Below, in pieces: positions 12,717-25,880 of a stretch of 64,000 nucleotides of DNA. Position 1 is the first letter of the stretch. Each line of letters begins with the position of its first letter. Source of the DNA: Imbricaverruca yamaguchii (Eukaryota; Arthropoda; Thecostraca; Neoverrucidae); assembly GCA_034440575.1 (NCBI GenBank), contig JAOTOL010001623.1, positions 1,980,001-2,044,000 of the forward strand, given 5' to 3'. The notes under the pieces were generated by a model that saw only the letters and a program-made list of their open reading frames with translations, was not told where the DNA came from and made no database searches. The translations under genes and the position numbers were made by a program.

Positions 12717-13372
12717 CCGGCGACTGAGCCTGCCGTGGGAGCGGTCGGCAGCCGGCGATATGTGATGCCAAGTGCAGTGCGCGACTGGTGACTGGTACTG
12801 AGCTGGGAGCGTCCCGCGGGTGATGCGCTCTGTTGATGGCCGCAAAAGCGGCCGCGCGCCGCGGCTATTTTGGTGATCTTGGCAGCGATCTTGTATCTGG
12901 CGATGCTCGTTTGATCTGCCAGCTCATTCGTGCTGGTATTCCTGGAGCTCTTTTTTTATATGCCAACCGCGAATTCAGAGCGTACAGTTTCTGGTCCGTC
13001 CTGTCGGATATTGGCGACTGTGCATATGGAAGCGAACCTGGTGGTAGATGATGGTGATGTAAGTTTTGGAGGGAACCTGGTCAGCAAAGGAAAGACTCGA
13101 TTAAGGGGCATTAAATGTGTGTCCATGGAAGTGTGCCAAGGATCAGAAATGCATCATTCAAACAAGCTAATATGTCGGTGCCCACCATTCCGCTGGTAAC
13201 AGCCTAAACTCGCCAAATTTTGCTTCGAATTCTCAGAAAATATGATTGTCTACCACGCAAATTTTGCAGTATCGAAGCATTTGAACATGGGTCATTTCAA
13301 ATGTATATTTTCCAAGACAGAAAATATGTTTCGTCTTTTTTACATAGAACAGTTTAGGGTGTCCTTTCCCAT

Positions 13373-13431
13373 CCAAGAAGGACCCTTGTGACTCATAGTT
13401 GCACTAATCTTTTATGTCTTTATGTCTTTAT
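13373..13431 (+). mobile_element. Very short 5'-truncated copy of the CR1-like LINE 3' end
   Basis: The segment matches the last bases of the LINE at 46403-49635 (opposite strand). It shares AAGAAGG, CCCTTGTG, GTTGCACTAATCTTTTATG and two to three copies of the tail octamer (TTTATGTC), with only a few mismatches. It keeps only about 59 bases, without coding sequence. It is inside intron 1. Confidence 0.8.
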
Positions 13432-14094
13432 AAGCGAGGGAGAAGCCGACGAAAAATGCATTCGTACTGAAAGTTCGGAAGCAAATTAGAATGGTTTGCA
13501 CGAATCAAACAGTAAGTAATCCTAACGATTCAGAGGAACTGATCCTCTTGGGTCTTCTCTATTTTCCTCCCTTGTTTAATGTCCGTCACCAAAGATCAGG
13601 TGACCAGGTGTGCCATTGTATGACGTTTCGAAAGTGTCATGCAATGTGCATCAGCCTATTTGAAGCCATCGCCTGAGTATTTCTAGTGTATTATCTTCTC
13701 AATTTCGTGGGACTTGTTCCATGGGCGAAACCCGCCATAAGCTGCCGAGTTATCCAAGCCTAGGGACGTAACCAGGATTGCCCAAAGGAACCTCCAGCTG
13801 AAGATGATTCCTTTAAAATACACAACTCTTTTGATTTCGGTCATCGTATGTAGAATTCCTGTAATCATTTCGTCGATTTCGATATGTAAAAGCTACAATT
13901 TCAGACTTTTGGGGAAACCTGATTGATTATTACACCTATACCACTTGGGGATGCGATGAAATTATTTGTCATTAAATTTAGGACATATACATATGTCGTC
14001 CATATGCATCACATATGCATCGCTCCCTTCATGCATGGGGCGAATTATTTAATTTTAAAAAAAATGAATATATACATGTGTATATATACATATG

Positions 14095-14095
14095 C

Positions 14096-14158
<63 letters not shown>
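14095..14158. repeat. (TA)n microsatellite
   Basis: About 30 uninterrupted TA units follow irregular TATACATA sequence. Confidence 0.98.
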
Positions 14159-14162
<4 letters not shown>

Positions 14163-15662
14163 ACTGTGCGATGTTTGCATGGACAGATTTTCCTCTATAT
14201 GTCGCTTCAAATTTTTCGTGGGATATTGTTTGGCGTGACGAATTCGGGAAATACTTGTGTTCAATTGGTTTAGCCAACAAAATTCCTGTTTCTTCCCTTG
14301 CATCACTCATTGCGTGAAGTATATAAATTTACTTCGGAGACCTGTATGGGTCCATTAATGTCCATTAATGGACGTAAAATTGGCCCGTTAATGGTATGTA
14401 TGGGTACGTTTATAACTGTTTCAAGGAAGCACGATTTGGCAGAATACTACTCAAAACAGCGCACCGCAATTTATTTTCATTCATTCACCAAGCGTTCTCG
14501 CCGCCAACCGAGACCATTCGCATGGTGAGGCAGCGTCGCCCGGGCAGCGCATCCCTCGGACATTCCGCCCACTGGCCCGCCGACGAAGAGCGACTCTCTG
14601 TGGAGCCGCCGGACATAAATCATCGCACCCCCGCCCGCCCGGCTGACACTGCTCGGCCGACAGACGAGCCGACTATCGACGCCCCGGCTCCCCGGTGACG
14701 TCACATTTTGTTGCGTCATCCGTCAGTCTGGCGGGCGGCATCGGCGCCAGCGCGCCAGCAGCGCGTCTCGAGATGAGGAGCGGCGTGCGGAGACAGGGCG
14801 GCGTCGACACGCCGTAGCGTCCACCGCTGCCCCGCTACTGAGTAGCCACACCGCGCGCACTGACGAACCGGCGACGGCGCGGGTCGACCGGCCCTCGGAC
14901 GTGCGTGACGACGTCCTTGATGACGTCGGACGTCCGTCACGTTGTTCGTGACGAGGCCGGGGCGTGCAAATACAGGCGGCGCCCGTGCACGAAACGGACA
15001 GCGATGCTCGTCGAAACTTCCGCTGCTGGCAAATTGGCAGCGGGCCGGTCGCCAGACAGGAGCGGCTGATCAACATGCATGTGCAATTCTCACTTTACTC
15101 GGAGCGATTCCTTCCTTGTCCGTGCCACGGAGAGACGCGCTTGTCGGCGCCGCCTGCCTTTAGGGGATAATTAGTGTAAGGCTGTCGATCTGCCGAAGTG
15201 GGAATTTGGACACATTGTATTATGCCTGCGCATTTCTATGCAATATCATGAAGTTAGTTTGATGATTCCAGAAATGGTGTAACCATGAGCTGCCGCTCCG
15301 CCCAGTTCCTGTTGCTTCTCCTGTCACCCGTCCCCGACTTGAATGCCATGATCGCCGGCTACTCATGCGACGTTTGTCAGTTTATCGCTGTCCTGGTGGT
15401 CATGTTGATCCACCGCTGCTGTCCTGTGTATGCATGGTGACCAATCTGGCTTTGCAATAGATTGTCCTACACTGAACCGCTTCTCGGTGGTGCCGCCTAC
15501 ATCACCAGCATCCCTTCACTTCCGGCGGTGGTCTGTCAATAGGCCCGCAGTGGCCACTTGGTCAGAGCGGCGGCGGCGGCCGCTAGGCTCGGCACAAATT
15601 CGCCAATGATCAGCAGGCGACGGGCGGTCCACCGCACGGGCGTGACACGGGCGTGACACGAC

Positions 15663-15700
15663 GACACTGGTGACACGCCTCTCGGTCTGTCACCAGTGTC
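15663..15700. repeat. Perfect 12-bp inverted repeat, 14-base loop
   Basis: GACACTGGTGAC at 15663-15674 pairs exactly with GTCACCAGTGTC at 15689-15700. It lies in a CpG-rich stretch of intron 1 with extra GTGACAC copies on its left. Confidence 0.85.
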
Positions 15701-16945
15701 CCCCGTGACCAGGTCCAGGTGGTCCGCGCCGACCGCTGACCTGAACGGCACTCCTTGGTCGCAATAGAACCTTTAAATGCATGCTGCTCGCCGGCGATGT
15801 TTTTGGCGGAAATCTATGCGTTCAATTTCACAACGGTTAACTTTCGCCGGGCCCGGGGGAATCGACTCCCCTATAATATTTGTTTGGGACGATAACAAAC
15901 ACGTTCTTGCAGCGAACTGAAGTTGTGTGTGCTCCACCTTCTCTCGGACGTGGAGAACACAAAACACAAAACACGTTTTGTGACGTTTTCCGTGTTTTCT
16001 TTCCACGTCGTTTTGACATCTCTTGCATTCATTTTGTGTGACGGTTAGGCAAGGCCATAAGCTAGATGAGTTCGAACATCAATCTCCAAATATTCTCGAT
16101 AGGTCGTAGCCTTTTTCGGAGGGCACCGATTAGTTTGAAATTTGCAGAACTTATACGTGGCAAGACTTCCAGGTCTTTTTGCATCTTTTCCACGTTTGCC
16201 GTAAAATATCGGGTAACTGACCTGAGATTATGTCAACTTTTCTCCCTCTTCGGCTTTTGCATTCAGAAGACATGTATGTTCATATTTGTATTCAACCTTG
16301 AAGCTTAGATATGCTCTATGGCATGGCCCATGACATATTTATCATGATCTGACCACATGATCAATGGCTGGGTGATATCACGACCAAGCCATATGGATGT
16401 TGACAAAATGCAGGATTGCTTAAAAAATACATTTTGATCAGAATTATGTGTGGTTCCCGACCTAACATTGTACACTAATCCCGAATACATACATACGATA
16501 CATACGATACAATACATACGATTACCCTAAGACTGGTTCCTGGATAAAAAAGGTCACCCGAGGTCAACCAAGAGCATTGGTCAATGATGACCAGACCCCC
16601 TGCTGTGGGTGTCTCCTTCCAATTTTAAGTAATTATTATATTGCTTAAAGGGCTTAAGGGATGAGGGTAGGCGAGGGATCAGCGGTTGCCCCGCTATCCA
16701 CCCATGATCCACGCGACTCGTGTTGTCTTGGGCCGGGGCGAAGCTTTTTGAAGTAGGGCTGTTTCTTTGCACTGTACGTTCCAAGAATATTAACATTGCT
16801 CTCTTGCCCCCTTTTTATTTGATACATTTGGTTATAATTCTTGTTGGAGAGGTTCTACAGTATCAAAGTCGTTGCTAAGCACAAGCTTGTTGCACTGACT
16901 GTGAGCCCTCCGCCCGATCCGGTAATTCCAGTCCTATAGTACAAC

Positions 16946-17120
16946 TGTGACCGGGAGTTTGATGTATATATACCTGCATAGTCAGGCACGGTCGCCTGGC
17001 GCCTGCGACTCGACCTTCCCCGGTCAGTGGCGCCAATGTTGACCGGGAGTTTAGCGTAGCCACATAGTCTAGCACGGCCGCCTGCCCTGTGCCCCCGACC
17101 TTGTCCGGCCAGTGCCATCC
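16946..17120. repeat. Imperfect direct repeat of about 92 bp, two copies
   Basis: Both copies begin GACCGGGAGTTT and share CACGG(T/C)CGCCTG, CGACCTT and CGG(T/C)CAGTG elements. The second copy leads into the tRNA-like sequence at 17150-17226. Confidence 0.65.
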
Positions 17121-17149
17121 CAGCTGGAGACGTTAACAGCCAGCCCGTG

Positions 17150-17226
17150 GAGCGGTACGTCTCGCTGCGCCCAGGCGGAGAGACCTTGGCAGGCCAGCGC
17201 TCTATCCACCGAGCCAACCAGGCGGC
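17150..17226 (-). repeat. tRNA-like SINE head or tRNA pseudogene
   Basis: Read on the minus strand from 17226, the sequence has an A box (TGGCTCGGTGG), a well-paired D arm ending GATAGAGC, and an anticodon-like loop CTGCCAA (GCC, glycine-like). The T arm is degenerate and lacks GGTTCGA. Its first half is convincingly tRNA-like and the second is not, so it is either a SINE head or a decayed pseudogene. Confidence 0.4.
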
Positions 17227-17825
17227 CGTTGCACGTGTAGGGTGAGGTGTGGCCTTATTGATGTGCGGCCTGACGGTGCTCGGAGTATCGTGAGCAGCTG
17301 GTGGTATGCGAGTCGTCCTCGCACGTGGACGACAGACTGCCTTTCTGTCGTCATCGAGCGCGGTTGTCAGAGGACGCTATTCCGGCCGTGACTCCCGAAG
17401 GTATTCCGCTTCTTCTGCGTGGGTTGTGGGAATGCCGTAACTTCGCAATACTGGCAGTAAGCAGTGTAGAAGACGTGCTTCTTCTACACGAGCCCCTATG
17501 GATCAGGACCGGAGTGTTCCAAGTAGTATTCAATTAATCTTGTTTGAAGAATTGTACGAAATTTTGCATGATTTGATTGTTTTCTTCGAGCTCTTGATAT
17601 AAATTGTGCACTGCACCTGGTGGAAAAGTCAGATATATTGCATATTTGGCACATTACCAGCAGCTCAACTTCTCGGTAGCCTAGTAGTGTGTGACCAGTG
17701 GGAATATTATCGGAGACGCGAGGAGTAACTCATTTACGTGGCATCGTCCTCGTCCAAGAGCGGGCGAGGTCATTTGACCACTCGGTCACATCCACCACTT
17801 GCACCGTTGTGCATACAAACTGCGT

Positions 17826-18072
17826 AAACATACTGCCTGTACATACTGCCTGTACATACTGCCTGTGTATACTCCTGCACATACTGCCTGTACATACTGC
17901 TTGTACATACTGCCTATGCATGCTGTCTGTACATATTGTCTGTGCATACTGCCTGTGCATACTGCCTGTGCATACTGCATGTACATACTGCCTGTACATA
18001 CTGCCTGCATATACTGCCTGCACATACTGCCTGTACATACTGCCTGTGCATACTGCCTGTGCATGCTACCTA
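17826..18072. repeat. 13-bp minisatellite, about 19 units
   Basis: Units of TACTGCCTGTACA and variants (TGCATACTGCCTG and others) repeat from 17826 to about 18072. The Cys/Tyr/Leu-rich open frames across it are by-products of the 13-base period. Confidence 0.93.
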
Positions 18073-18160
18073 CGTTGCCGTTACTTTCGTGCCTGTGACC
18101 CTCGCATACAGGCTGCTTTGCTGCGCTTGGTTTGGAGGAGACGGCATACAAGCCACACTC

Positions 18161-18665
18161 CCTCATAAACACCGCACTACTGCCTCATAATGGCAGCACC
18201 ACTTCCGCATAATGGCAGCACCAATTCCTCATAATTGCAGCACCAATTCCTCATAATGGCAGCACCACTGCCTCATAAAGGCCGCACCACTTCCTCATAA
18301 TGGCAGCACCACTTCCTCATAATGGCAGCATCAATTCCTGATAAAGGCCGCACCACTGCCTCCTAAAGGCCGCACCACTTCCTCATAATGGCAGCACCAT
18401 TGCCTCACAATGACAGCACCAATTCCTCATAAAGGCCGCATCATTTCCTCATAAAAGCCGCACCACTGCCTCATAAAAGCCGCACCACCTCCTCATAAAG
18501 GCCGCACCCTTCCTCATAAGGGCTGCACCACTGCCTCATAAAGGCCGCACCACTGCCTCATAAAGGCCACACCACTGCCTCATAAAGGCTGCACCACTGC
18601 CTCATAAAGGCCGCTCCACTGCCTCATAAAGGCCACACCACTGCCTCATGAGGGCCGCATCACTG
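18161..18665. repeat. 22-bp minisatellite, about 23 units
   Basis: The unit begins CCTCATAAAGGCCGCACCAC. Early copies favour CATAATGGCAGCACC and later ones CATAAAGGCCGCACC, so variants are sorted along the array. It starts about 90 bases after the 13-bp array. Confidence 0.95.
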
Positions 18666-21332
18666 TCTTCCTGGGACACCGGCTGTCACAGTGACTACCT
18701 CTCGTTTATATGTGCCGCGGTTTCCTCCTCGGGACCGTGACACTGCATCGAGCTGTTCTCGGTGTTGCGCACTGCCCCCCCCCCTCGTCACGCTCGTCTC
18801 CGCTGGTCACACGGCGGACCGGCGAGCCGCTGCCGCGCCAGACCCAGTCGAGCCGGTCGGCGGCGCGACCTGGCCGCCACCCAGGTCGATACGGCCGACT
18901 TGGGGCGTCGCCCCGGGCGTCCGTCGGGCGTCGGCCGGGCGCAGCGCCTCTCGGTCGCACCACCTAGCCGGCAGAGGCTCCGCCGAAGCCGTGAGCCGCT
19001 CCTCAGTGGCCAGCTCTCAATGTGAATGCGTGCTCCGTAACGTGGCAGACCCAGCGTGCGGCGGAATGTCGTTCAGTGCTTTGCGATTCATCTGTTGTCC
19101 AGGTGCATAGTCCCCATCGAGTCGGCGATCAGCTATGTGCGTTGCCCAACACGTGTCTGTCAGCAATCCTGCGCCACACACGATGTTGGTTTAAGGACAC
19201 CAACTGCTTAGGTCAGCATTTCTGCCCCTCATGTTCGTTTTGAAGTGGGCCGAACTTGAAGCTTAGTTTAGTGGTTTTAATGGGCACCTGACTACTACCT
19301 GTTAACCTGTTAACTCGGCGTTCGAGCAATGCGGCTGAGATCCACGATTGGGTCGAATTTTCGGGCAGCACCATTGCATTGCTGTGGATGTGTTACGAGA
19401 ATTGGCAGGTGCGTCCGGTCAGTGGGATGTGTCCAGTGAAACGGGGTGGAATATGTTACTTTCTAAACACTCAATCGACATTCTTTTCCAAGAAGTATCA
19501 ACATTCTGCTTCTCGATGCGTGTTTATGTGTTCTTCGCGTTTCCTTTCTAGCAGTACCTCGTTTATGATTATCATGATCATGCTCTAGATAAGGGATGGT
19601 GATGCACAAACATTTCGCAACGCAATTTCAGGCGAAGGCAAATTTCGTGCATTATGTGATATGGCATGCAGTGGCATTGTATAGCATATGCATTTTTCTC
19701 GCTATCCCGAATATAGCTCTCCTTAAATTATACATATCAGAACAACTAATGAAGGCACAGTCATATGTGCACCATTGGCTAAAATTTGAGTCTGAAAGAC
19801 ATGAAAAACATTTGAAATGACACTAGTTTGATGGAAAATGTCGACGTCCTACTGTGGTCGTTTCGACATCTCACACCTAACCAAAACCCATTAACGCTGG
19901 ATGTGTCTCGCCGACATCATCGAAAGACGGTCTGGAATGTCGGCGGCATGGCTGCCGGAGGCCACCACCGCCGAGGCCTGGCCACGAGCGGCGCCGGCCG
20001 GCTGACGGTGGCCGCTGCCAGTGCGCGCTTCCGCTTCTCGCGAATCACGCATTGTCGGCAGTAGTGAGTGACGGACGTCAATGGCTGCCGAGGAGTGCTC
20101 GTTAGCGACGTCGGCCGGCGACGGCGCGGCTCGTCCCGGTCACCAGGTCGATGTCGGGTCGACTGAAGTGCTGCGATAGGCCGACGACGGACCAGCTCGT
20201 CCCTGGATGGCACGTGCCGTAGCGTCGCCGGCTGCAGCCACCTGCCGACTTCTCTTCGGGACACGTGATAATGCGATGGCTTTTGTTCCAGATATGCGAA
20301 TGGTTTTAGGTTCCGATGCTGCATCGAGTTGGAGTCGAGCTGTGCTGCAACAAGAAAAATGGGATAAGAATAACATGGGATTGCTTTTGCTGCCTTGCTT
20401 TCCGCAGTCATCCTCCATACCTCCGGCTTCTGGTCTCCACAGTTCCTACCATGACTCCATGCTTCTCACCCTGCTTGCCATCGTCACGCCTGTTGCCTCT
20501 GAACGCCAACAAGGTGCAGATTTAGGTGATGCTTTGTGAGCTTAGTGCTATTTCCTGTGAGATGAGGATGGAATTTCTACTATTGTACTATCCAGAAAGG
20601 AAAAGATGCTGGCAGTCTAATACAAGTATATTCAGTGCTACCAACATCTAAGATGCCCAAGCTGGGAACGACCTTATTCTGGTCATGACAACAATTCATA
20701 GGGAATGTTGGGTGTCACGAATAGCAAGACGCATATGGCTACGCTCGACAAATAAGTCAAGTTAGGTGGATCCACTTCAACCTATTTATAATGTAAGTGA
20801 GCTGACTGGAATATCACTTCTTTTTTTTTTTTGGGGGGGGGGGTCTCCATGTTTGAGATGAGTTGACTTCAGTTGAGTCACAGGTGTTTTTTTTTCGTAA
20901 TGTGTCCGTGGAAATTTCTTTTCAGTTTCTAAGTATGCGAACCGCAATTTTCACTGTATTGTAGATGGAATCATTTCAAAACATAACTACTTCTTGCTAG
21001 ATATGATTTTCACTGACGGTGAACGGTGAACCATCCTTGTAATGCTGTCTATGTAATCATTTTATCCTCCAACGCAAAACAGTTTAAGCTTGCGCTTATG
21101 GGCATTGCACTAGAATATCCCATAAATTGATCTAGACCACCAAACTAGCCATGTCCCTGGTTCACGTACGTTTGAGTTGCATTGTAAACCATTTAAGCGA
21201 ACATTAATGGTGGGCGTAATTAAGTACTTAATGGAGAATCAGATGACAATAACACTGCCATGCTTGCCCGTTGGCAATTGAAGCTCGAATCCAAGTATTA
21301 TTATGATTATATTATATCACATTATATATGTA

Positions 21333-21426
<94 letters not shown>

Positions 21427-23730
21427 CATATATACATGCATATATATGTATATATATTAATATATATATATATAAATATATATGTATATATATGTACATA
21501 TTGCATATTTCATGATTACAGGTATCATACCATGGGACTGGGAATGTAGCTGACAGATCGCCTTTCACCTGTGATTCTTATCTCGCCGTCTGGAAGGTTT
21601 CAGGCATAGACAGTGCTTGTATCCAAACTAGACGACGAAGCGAACATCGCATCAGCATCTCTGGCGGCGGCATCAGTAACTCACGTGCTCTCATGATATA
21701 TTCTTCTGAGCACGATTCTGAGGAAATATATTTATGTAAACATATATTTATGTTGCGAAAATGCCATGGGTCTTTCCGAACAGAACGGAACTATACATCT
21801 GGATTATGGATTCCGGATCTTGATTTTGGATGCTAATACCGTACCCATGTATTACTTTATAAAGTGGTAGTACCTACACTCATCATGCTCTCGCCAATTC
21901 ATATTAAAGTGCGAGGAAACCAATGAAATTACGGCTGATAGTCACATTTCTCGTGTAATTGTGGGCACAGCGGCACCAACATTTTCAATTTTAAAGAAAA
22001 TTTTGGTCCGTAATTCCCCTCCTGCAAATTAAGTATTTTCTTGTATTTGGATTTATTTGAGCCTGCGGTGATTAACGTCATCTGAATATATACGACACAA
22101 AATGGCGGCATGCTAGTGCATTGCTGTGCAATTGTGAGCATACTGGTACGATTGTTGTTATATTCTCAACACTTCAATCATATTTAGAACCAAACTTCGG
22201 TTGGTGAAACTATAGCATTATAATCGTAGCTGGGCCAATCGAGCGCATGCAGCATTTCTTCCAGTGTTCTTGGCTGTTGGACATTGTGACGCACCATACA
22301 CCGCGACAGAATGACCGAGCGTCATGGTGCCCAAAATTAGTTTACTATCCGGAATAAGCCACCAAAGGACAAGGACACTAAAGACGCCTTATCGACAGTA
22401 GCGTACGTCTACAACATTATTGACTCCATCCTCTTCAGCAGACTCCAGGAGTGTGACCGAACATTGTGTTTTGTAGAAGTGTCATGGTCGCCGAGGTAGA
22501 CAGAGCCCGAACGGAAGGAAAATGGCACCTCAGGGAAGAAGCTTCTCCCGTGATATGTCCCTTTCTTTCAGTCTAGGGACACCGCAGGGTTGCCAGGGGG
22601 CTAGGCGTTCTTCCGGCGTTCCCATTTAAAATTACCACAACACAATGGAATAACAAACAAAAAATGTTAAATAGCGAACAAATGTCTGACAAAAAAAATG
22701 GAGGACCAGATAAAACAAATTAAGGAGAGAGGGAGAGGAATGCAGTGTGATATTCCACGCACTATAGTGCCAGAGATGTGCAAGCTTAACAATGACTTGA
22801 TTTTAAGACGTACCTGGTTACTCTTTTAAAAATTGATCGCCAGTACAATAACGTAATAGTACCTATTCTTTTGACATTGTTTCGTCTTGATGGGATCGTC
22901 ACGACACCATTAAGCAGTCTACCGCGAAAAGCGCTTCGCGGGACGCAGCGGTTTTAGGCTCGTTCCTCCCATGCGACGCTCGTATTCGCAGTTCTGCATT
23001 TGAGGAATACTTGGAGATCTATATGCCTCATCAGCATATCTCCATAGTGGAGCTCATGCCAGGAAAGCCTTGATCAGCTTGGCATCGGCGAACCACTGAT
23101 ATTTCAGCATTGCTGTGGTATTCTATCTATGATTGTATTTACCTGTCCGCCGTCAGCCGTCAGGCATGTAAAAACAAACTAGATTGTAATCATTGGTTAT
23201 CACAAGATTATCATCGACGCAGGCAAGAGTGATTTTAAGCTGGATATGTCGGTCTATGTTTGATTTGCTGAACAGCATGCGATGTGAATGGCTGCTTGTC
23301 TTGATCATGGTGAGCCTTTAATCATTTATTCGTTAGGGCGCGTACGGAAATGTGGGCAGCCAAGACCTACAGATGTGGCACTCCATAAGCTGCTTTCGCG
23401 CTTTTCTCTCAGTCGAGATGTTCAGTTTCTGGCTGATCGTTATAATCCGAATAGATGACCGCACAGGCAGCGGTAGCTTTATACAGCGAAAACACATTCC
23501 TGCCAGCCAACGGCACCGATCTCGCACCGTCCGCTTCCCTCCCGCTGCTTGAGCAGGAAGTGTCCGCGCCTCCCTGCAGATGACCCGTCACAGCGCATGA
23601 CCGGCACTCCCTCACGCGCGCGCGCAGGGCATGTCCGTCAGCCGCGCTGGTCGCACCGTCGTCCGCCATCGTGTTACGTGACGACGTGACGGCGAGACGT
23701 CACAGCGGAACCTCTGCCGGGAGACTGTCG
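18666..23730. other. Intron 1, between the 22-bp and 131-bp arrays
   Basis: CpG-rich patches at about 18700-19010 and 19900-20260 are separated by AT-rich sequence. Homopolymer runs (T12G10) occur at about 20820. The open frames in the patches have low-complexity Arg/Ala/Pro composition and no domains. The rest, including 21500-23500, shows nothing recognisable. Confidence 0.5.
21322..21492. repeat. (TA)n microsatellite with TATATG variants
   Basis: About 40 TA units are followed by TATACATA and TATATGTA interruptions. Confidence 0.98.
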
Positions 23731-24134
23731 GCCGCCCCGGACACGGTCGGACACGGCTGGACACGGTCGGCTGCCACCAGCCCACCGTCCCCGGGCCGGC
23801 CACGTGCCGAGCGCGCCCTCTTCCGCCGGCTGGCTGGGCTCCAGGGCGGCTGCCGCCGTCGGCCGCCCCGGACACGGCCGGACACGGCCGGACACGGTCG
23901 GCCGCCGCCAGCCCACCGTCCCCGGGCCGGCCACGTGCCGGGCGCGCCCTCTTCCGCCGGCTGACTGGGCTCCCCGGCGGCTGCCGCCGTCGGCCGCCCC
24001 GGACACGGCCGGACACGGCCGGACACGGCCGGACACGGTCGGCCGCCGCCAGCCCACCGTCCCCGGGCCGGCCACGTGCCGGGCGCGCCCTCTTCCGCCG
24101 GCTGACTGGGCTCCCCGGCGGCTGCCGCCGTCGG
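23731..24134. repeat. 131-bp GC-rich tandem repeat, three copies, with nested decamer
   Basis: Copies start at 23731, 23862 and 23993. Each opens with GCCGCCCCGGACACGG, then a variable number of GGACACGGCC decamers, then a segment holding CACGTG (23801, 23932, 24073) and CTCTTCCGCCGG. The third copy has an extra decamer. The whole block is extremely CpG-rich. Confidence 0.93.
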
Positions 24135-24789
24135 CCGCCGTTCTGATGTGCTTGCTGTGATTGCGAAGGGTGGCGGACTTTTGTGTCGGCCTGTAGCAGA
24201 CCGGGGGTTGTCACAGGGGCATTGTCCCGCTCAGTCGCATCAGTTCATGAGCGCCAGTAAAGCGGCGCCGTCGGCGCATCGTTTTGTGTAGGTTTCGGTC
24301 GCTTCAATCCGATTGCTGTGGCGCCACTCTGCACGACGTCATCCACATGCGCCGAATGACGTGGAGAACTTCCGGCTGTGTATAGAGTCGAAAAGTGAAC
24401 GATCCAACTTGAATCATCCCTCACGTCCTCCAAATCCTATATCGTGCACATCCAATTTTAGGATCGATATCCAATATTCCATATCCCCAGACCCCAATAT
24501 CTCATAATGTTGGGGATTATGAAGCTGACGTACCTAAAATATCTTTAACAAATCATGTCATCTCCCAATGTTTGATGGCATGCCGGTTCTTGTATAACAA
24601 ACCAACTGTACGAATCACGTGATTCTGCGTGACTAACATGACTGAGATTCAGTTCCAAGGAACTGAACTGAAAGCATGCACTATATTAATTGCTGACGTA
24701 TAAATTAATAATGTTTGTTGCATAAAAGATGACCATATATAACAGCAACACCACTTGGATATGTTGTGTGACGAGTAAATGTCTTGCTG

Positions 24790-24935
24790 CCGTCACTAGC
24801 TGCGTCATATGCTGCCGTTACCGGCTACGCCACCTTCTACGTCATCGTCTGCCGTTGCGTCACTGGCTACGTCACCAGTTGCCTCACCTGCTGCGTCACC
24901 TGCTGCCGCCACGGGCTACGTCACCTGCCGGGTCT
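24790..24935. repeat. Degenerate short repeats around GCTACGTCACC
   Basis: Variants of CTACGTCACCTGCTGC recur at about 15-18 base spacing. They are imperfect and GC-rich. Confidence 0.6.
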
Positions 24936-25107
24936 CACGCAGCCGGGGAGCGCATGCGTCTGACGTCGTCATGCCGGTGTTTCCGGACGGGAGCCGCTGC
25001 CAATGCTCCTCCCCTCCTGCGACCGGATCCCTCCCTATATGTACTGCCGGCGCATGGTCGACCGTATGAGAGTACTCGCGGAGGGATAGTCATTGAGCGC
25101 AACGTTA

Positions 25108-25111
25108 AAGA

Positions 25112-25159
<48 letters not shown>

Positions 25160-25290
25160 TACCTTCACGGCCCTAACTGCCCTGACTGCCTGACTGCCCT
25201 GACTGCCTGACTGCCCAACTGCCTGACTGCCTGCCTGACTGCCTGACTGTCCGACTGCCTGACTGTCTGACTGACTGACTGAGAGGACAG
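25108..25290. repeat. (GACA)n then (CTGACTGC)n simple repeats
   Basis: About twelve GACA units (25108-25160) are followed by irregular CTGACTGCC-type repeats to about 25290. Confidence 0.9.
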
Positions 25291-25364
25291 TTTGATGACA
25301 CTGGTTCATCCCCGCTGGCAGTTGGACGGTACGGACGAAACTAATGCGGCAATGCGCAATCAAT

Positions 25365-25880
25365 GTGCCAGTAAGGCCCGACACACTGGACGGTCTGTAG
25401 TGACGGGTGACGGTCCGTCATCAGTGTGCCAGTAAGGCCCGACACACTGGACGGTCTGTAGTGACGGGTGACGGTCCGTCATCAGTGTGCCAGTAAGGCC
25501 CGACACCCTGGACGGTCTGTAGTGACGGGTGACGGTCCGTTATCAGTGTGCCAGTAAGGCCCGACACACTGGACGGTCTGTAGTGACGGGTGACGGTCTG
25601 TCATCAGTGTGCCAGTAAGGCCCGACACACTGGACGGTCTGTAGTGACGGGTGACGGTCCGTCATCAGTGTGCCAGTAAGGCCCGACGCACTGGACGGTC
25701 TGTAGTGACTGGTGACGGTCCGTCATCTGCCAGAAGGCCCGATGACTGACGGTTAGTGACTGGTGACGGTCCGTTTCGTGAGTAAGGAACACTGGACGAT
25801 TTTGGTGACGGTCCGTCATCAGTGTGCCAGTAAGGCCCGACACACTGGACGATCTGTAGTGACTGGCGACGGGTCGCCAT
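25365..25880. repeat. 61-bp minisatellite, about eight units
   Basis: The unit starts GTGCCAGTAAGGCCCGACAC and contains GTGACGGTCCGTCATC. The first six copies are nearly identical. Copies from about 25725 carry deletions. Confidence 0.93.

Larger units (their letters stand above)
12717..17825. other. Intron 1, between the 9-bp and 13-bp arrays
   Basis: It holds the short LINE copy, a (TA)n block, a 14-bp palindrome GTCCATTAATGGAC at 14360-14373, and a CpG-rich island at about 14500-15060 with a perfect CRE (TGACGTCA, 14696-14703). It also holds the 15.66 kb inverted repeat and the 16.9-17.2 kb repeats. No exon is recognised. Confidence 0.5.

Noticed and set aside
12011..12845. Trp-Leu-Pro, Gly-Ser-His and Ala-Thr repeat proteins
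   Set aside because: They are produced by the 9-bp array on both strands. There are no splice sites, no unique domain and no start context.
14015..14317. Ile-Tyr repeat proteins (also at 21.3, 36.1 and 46.3 kb)
   Set aside because: Pure (TA)n translation.
17826..18665. CRISPR-like array
   Set aside because: Units are head-to-tail without unique spacers and the context is eukaryotic. They are ordinary minisatellites.
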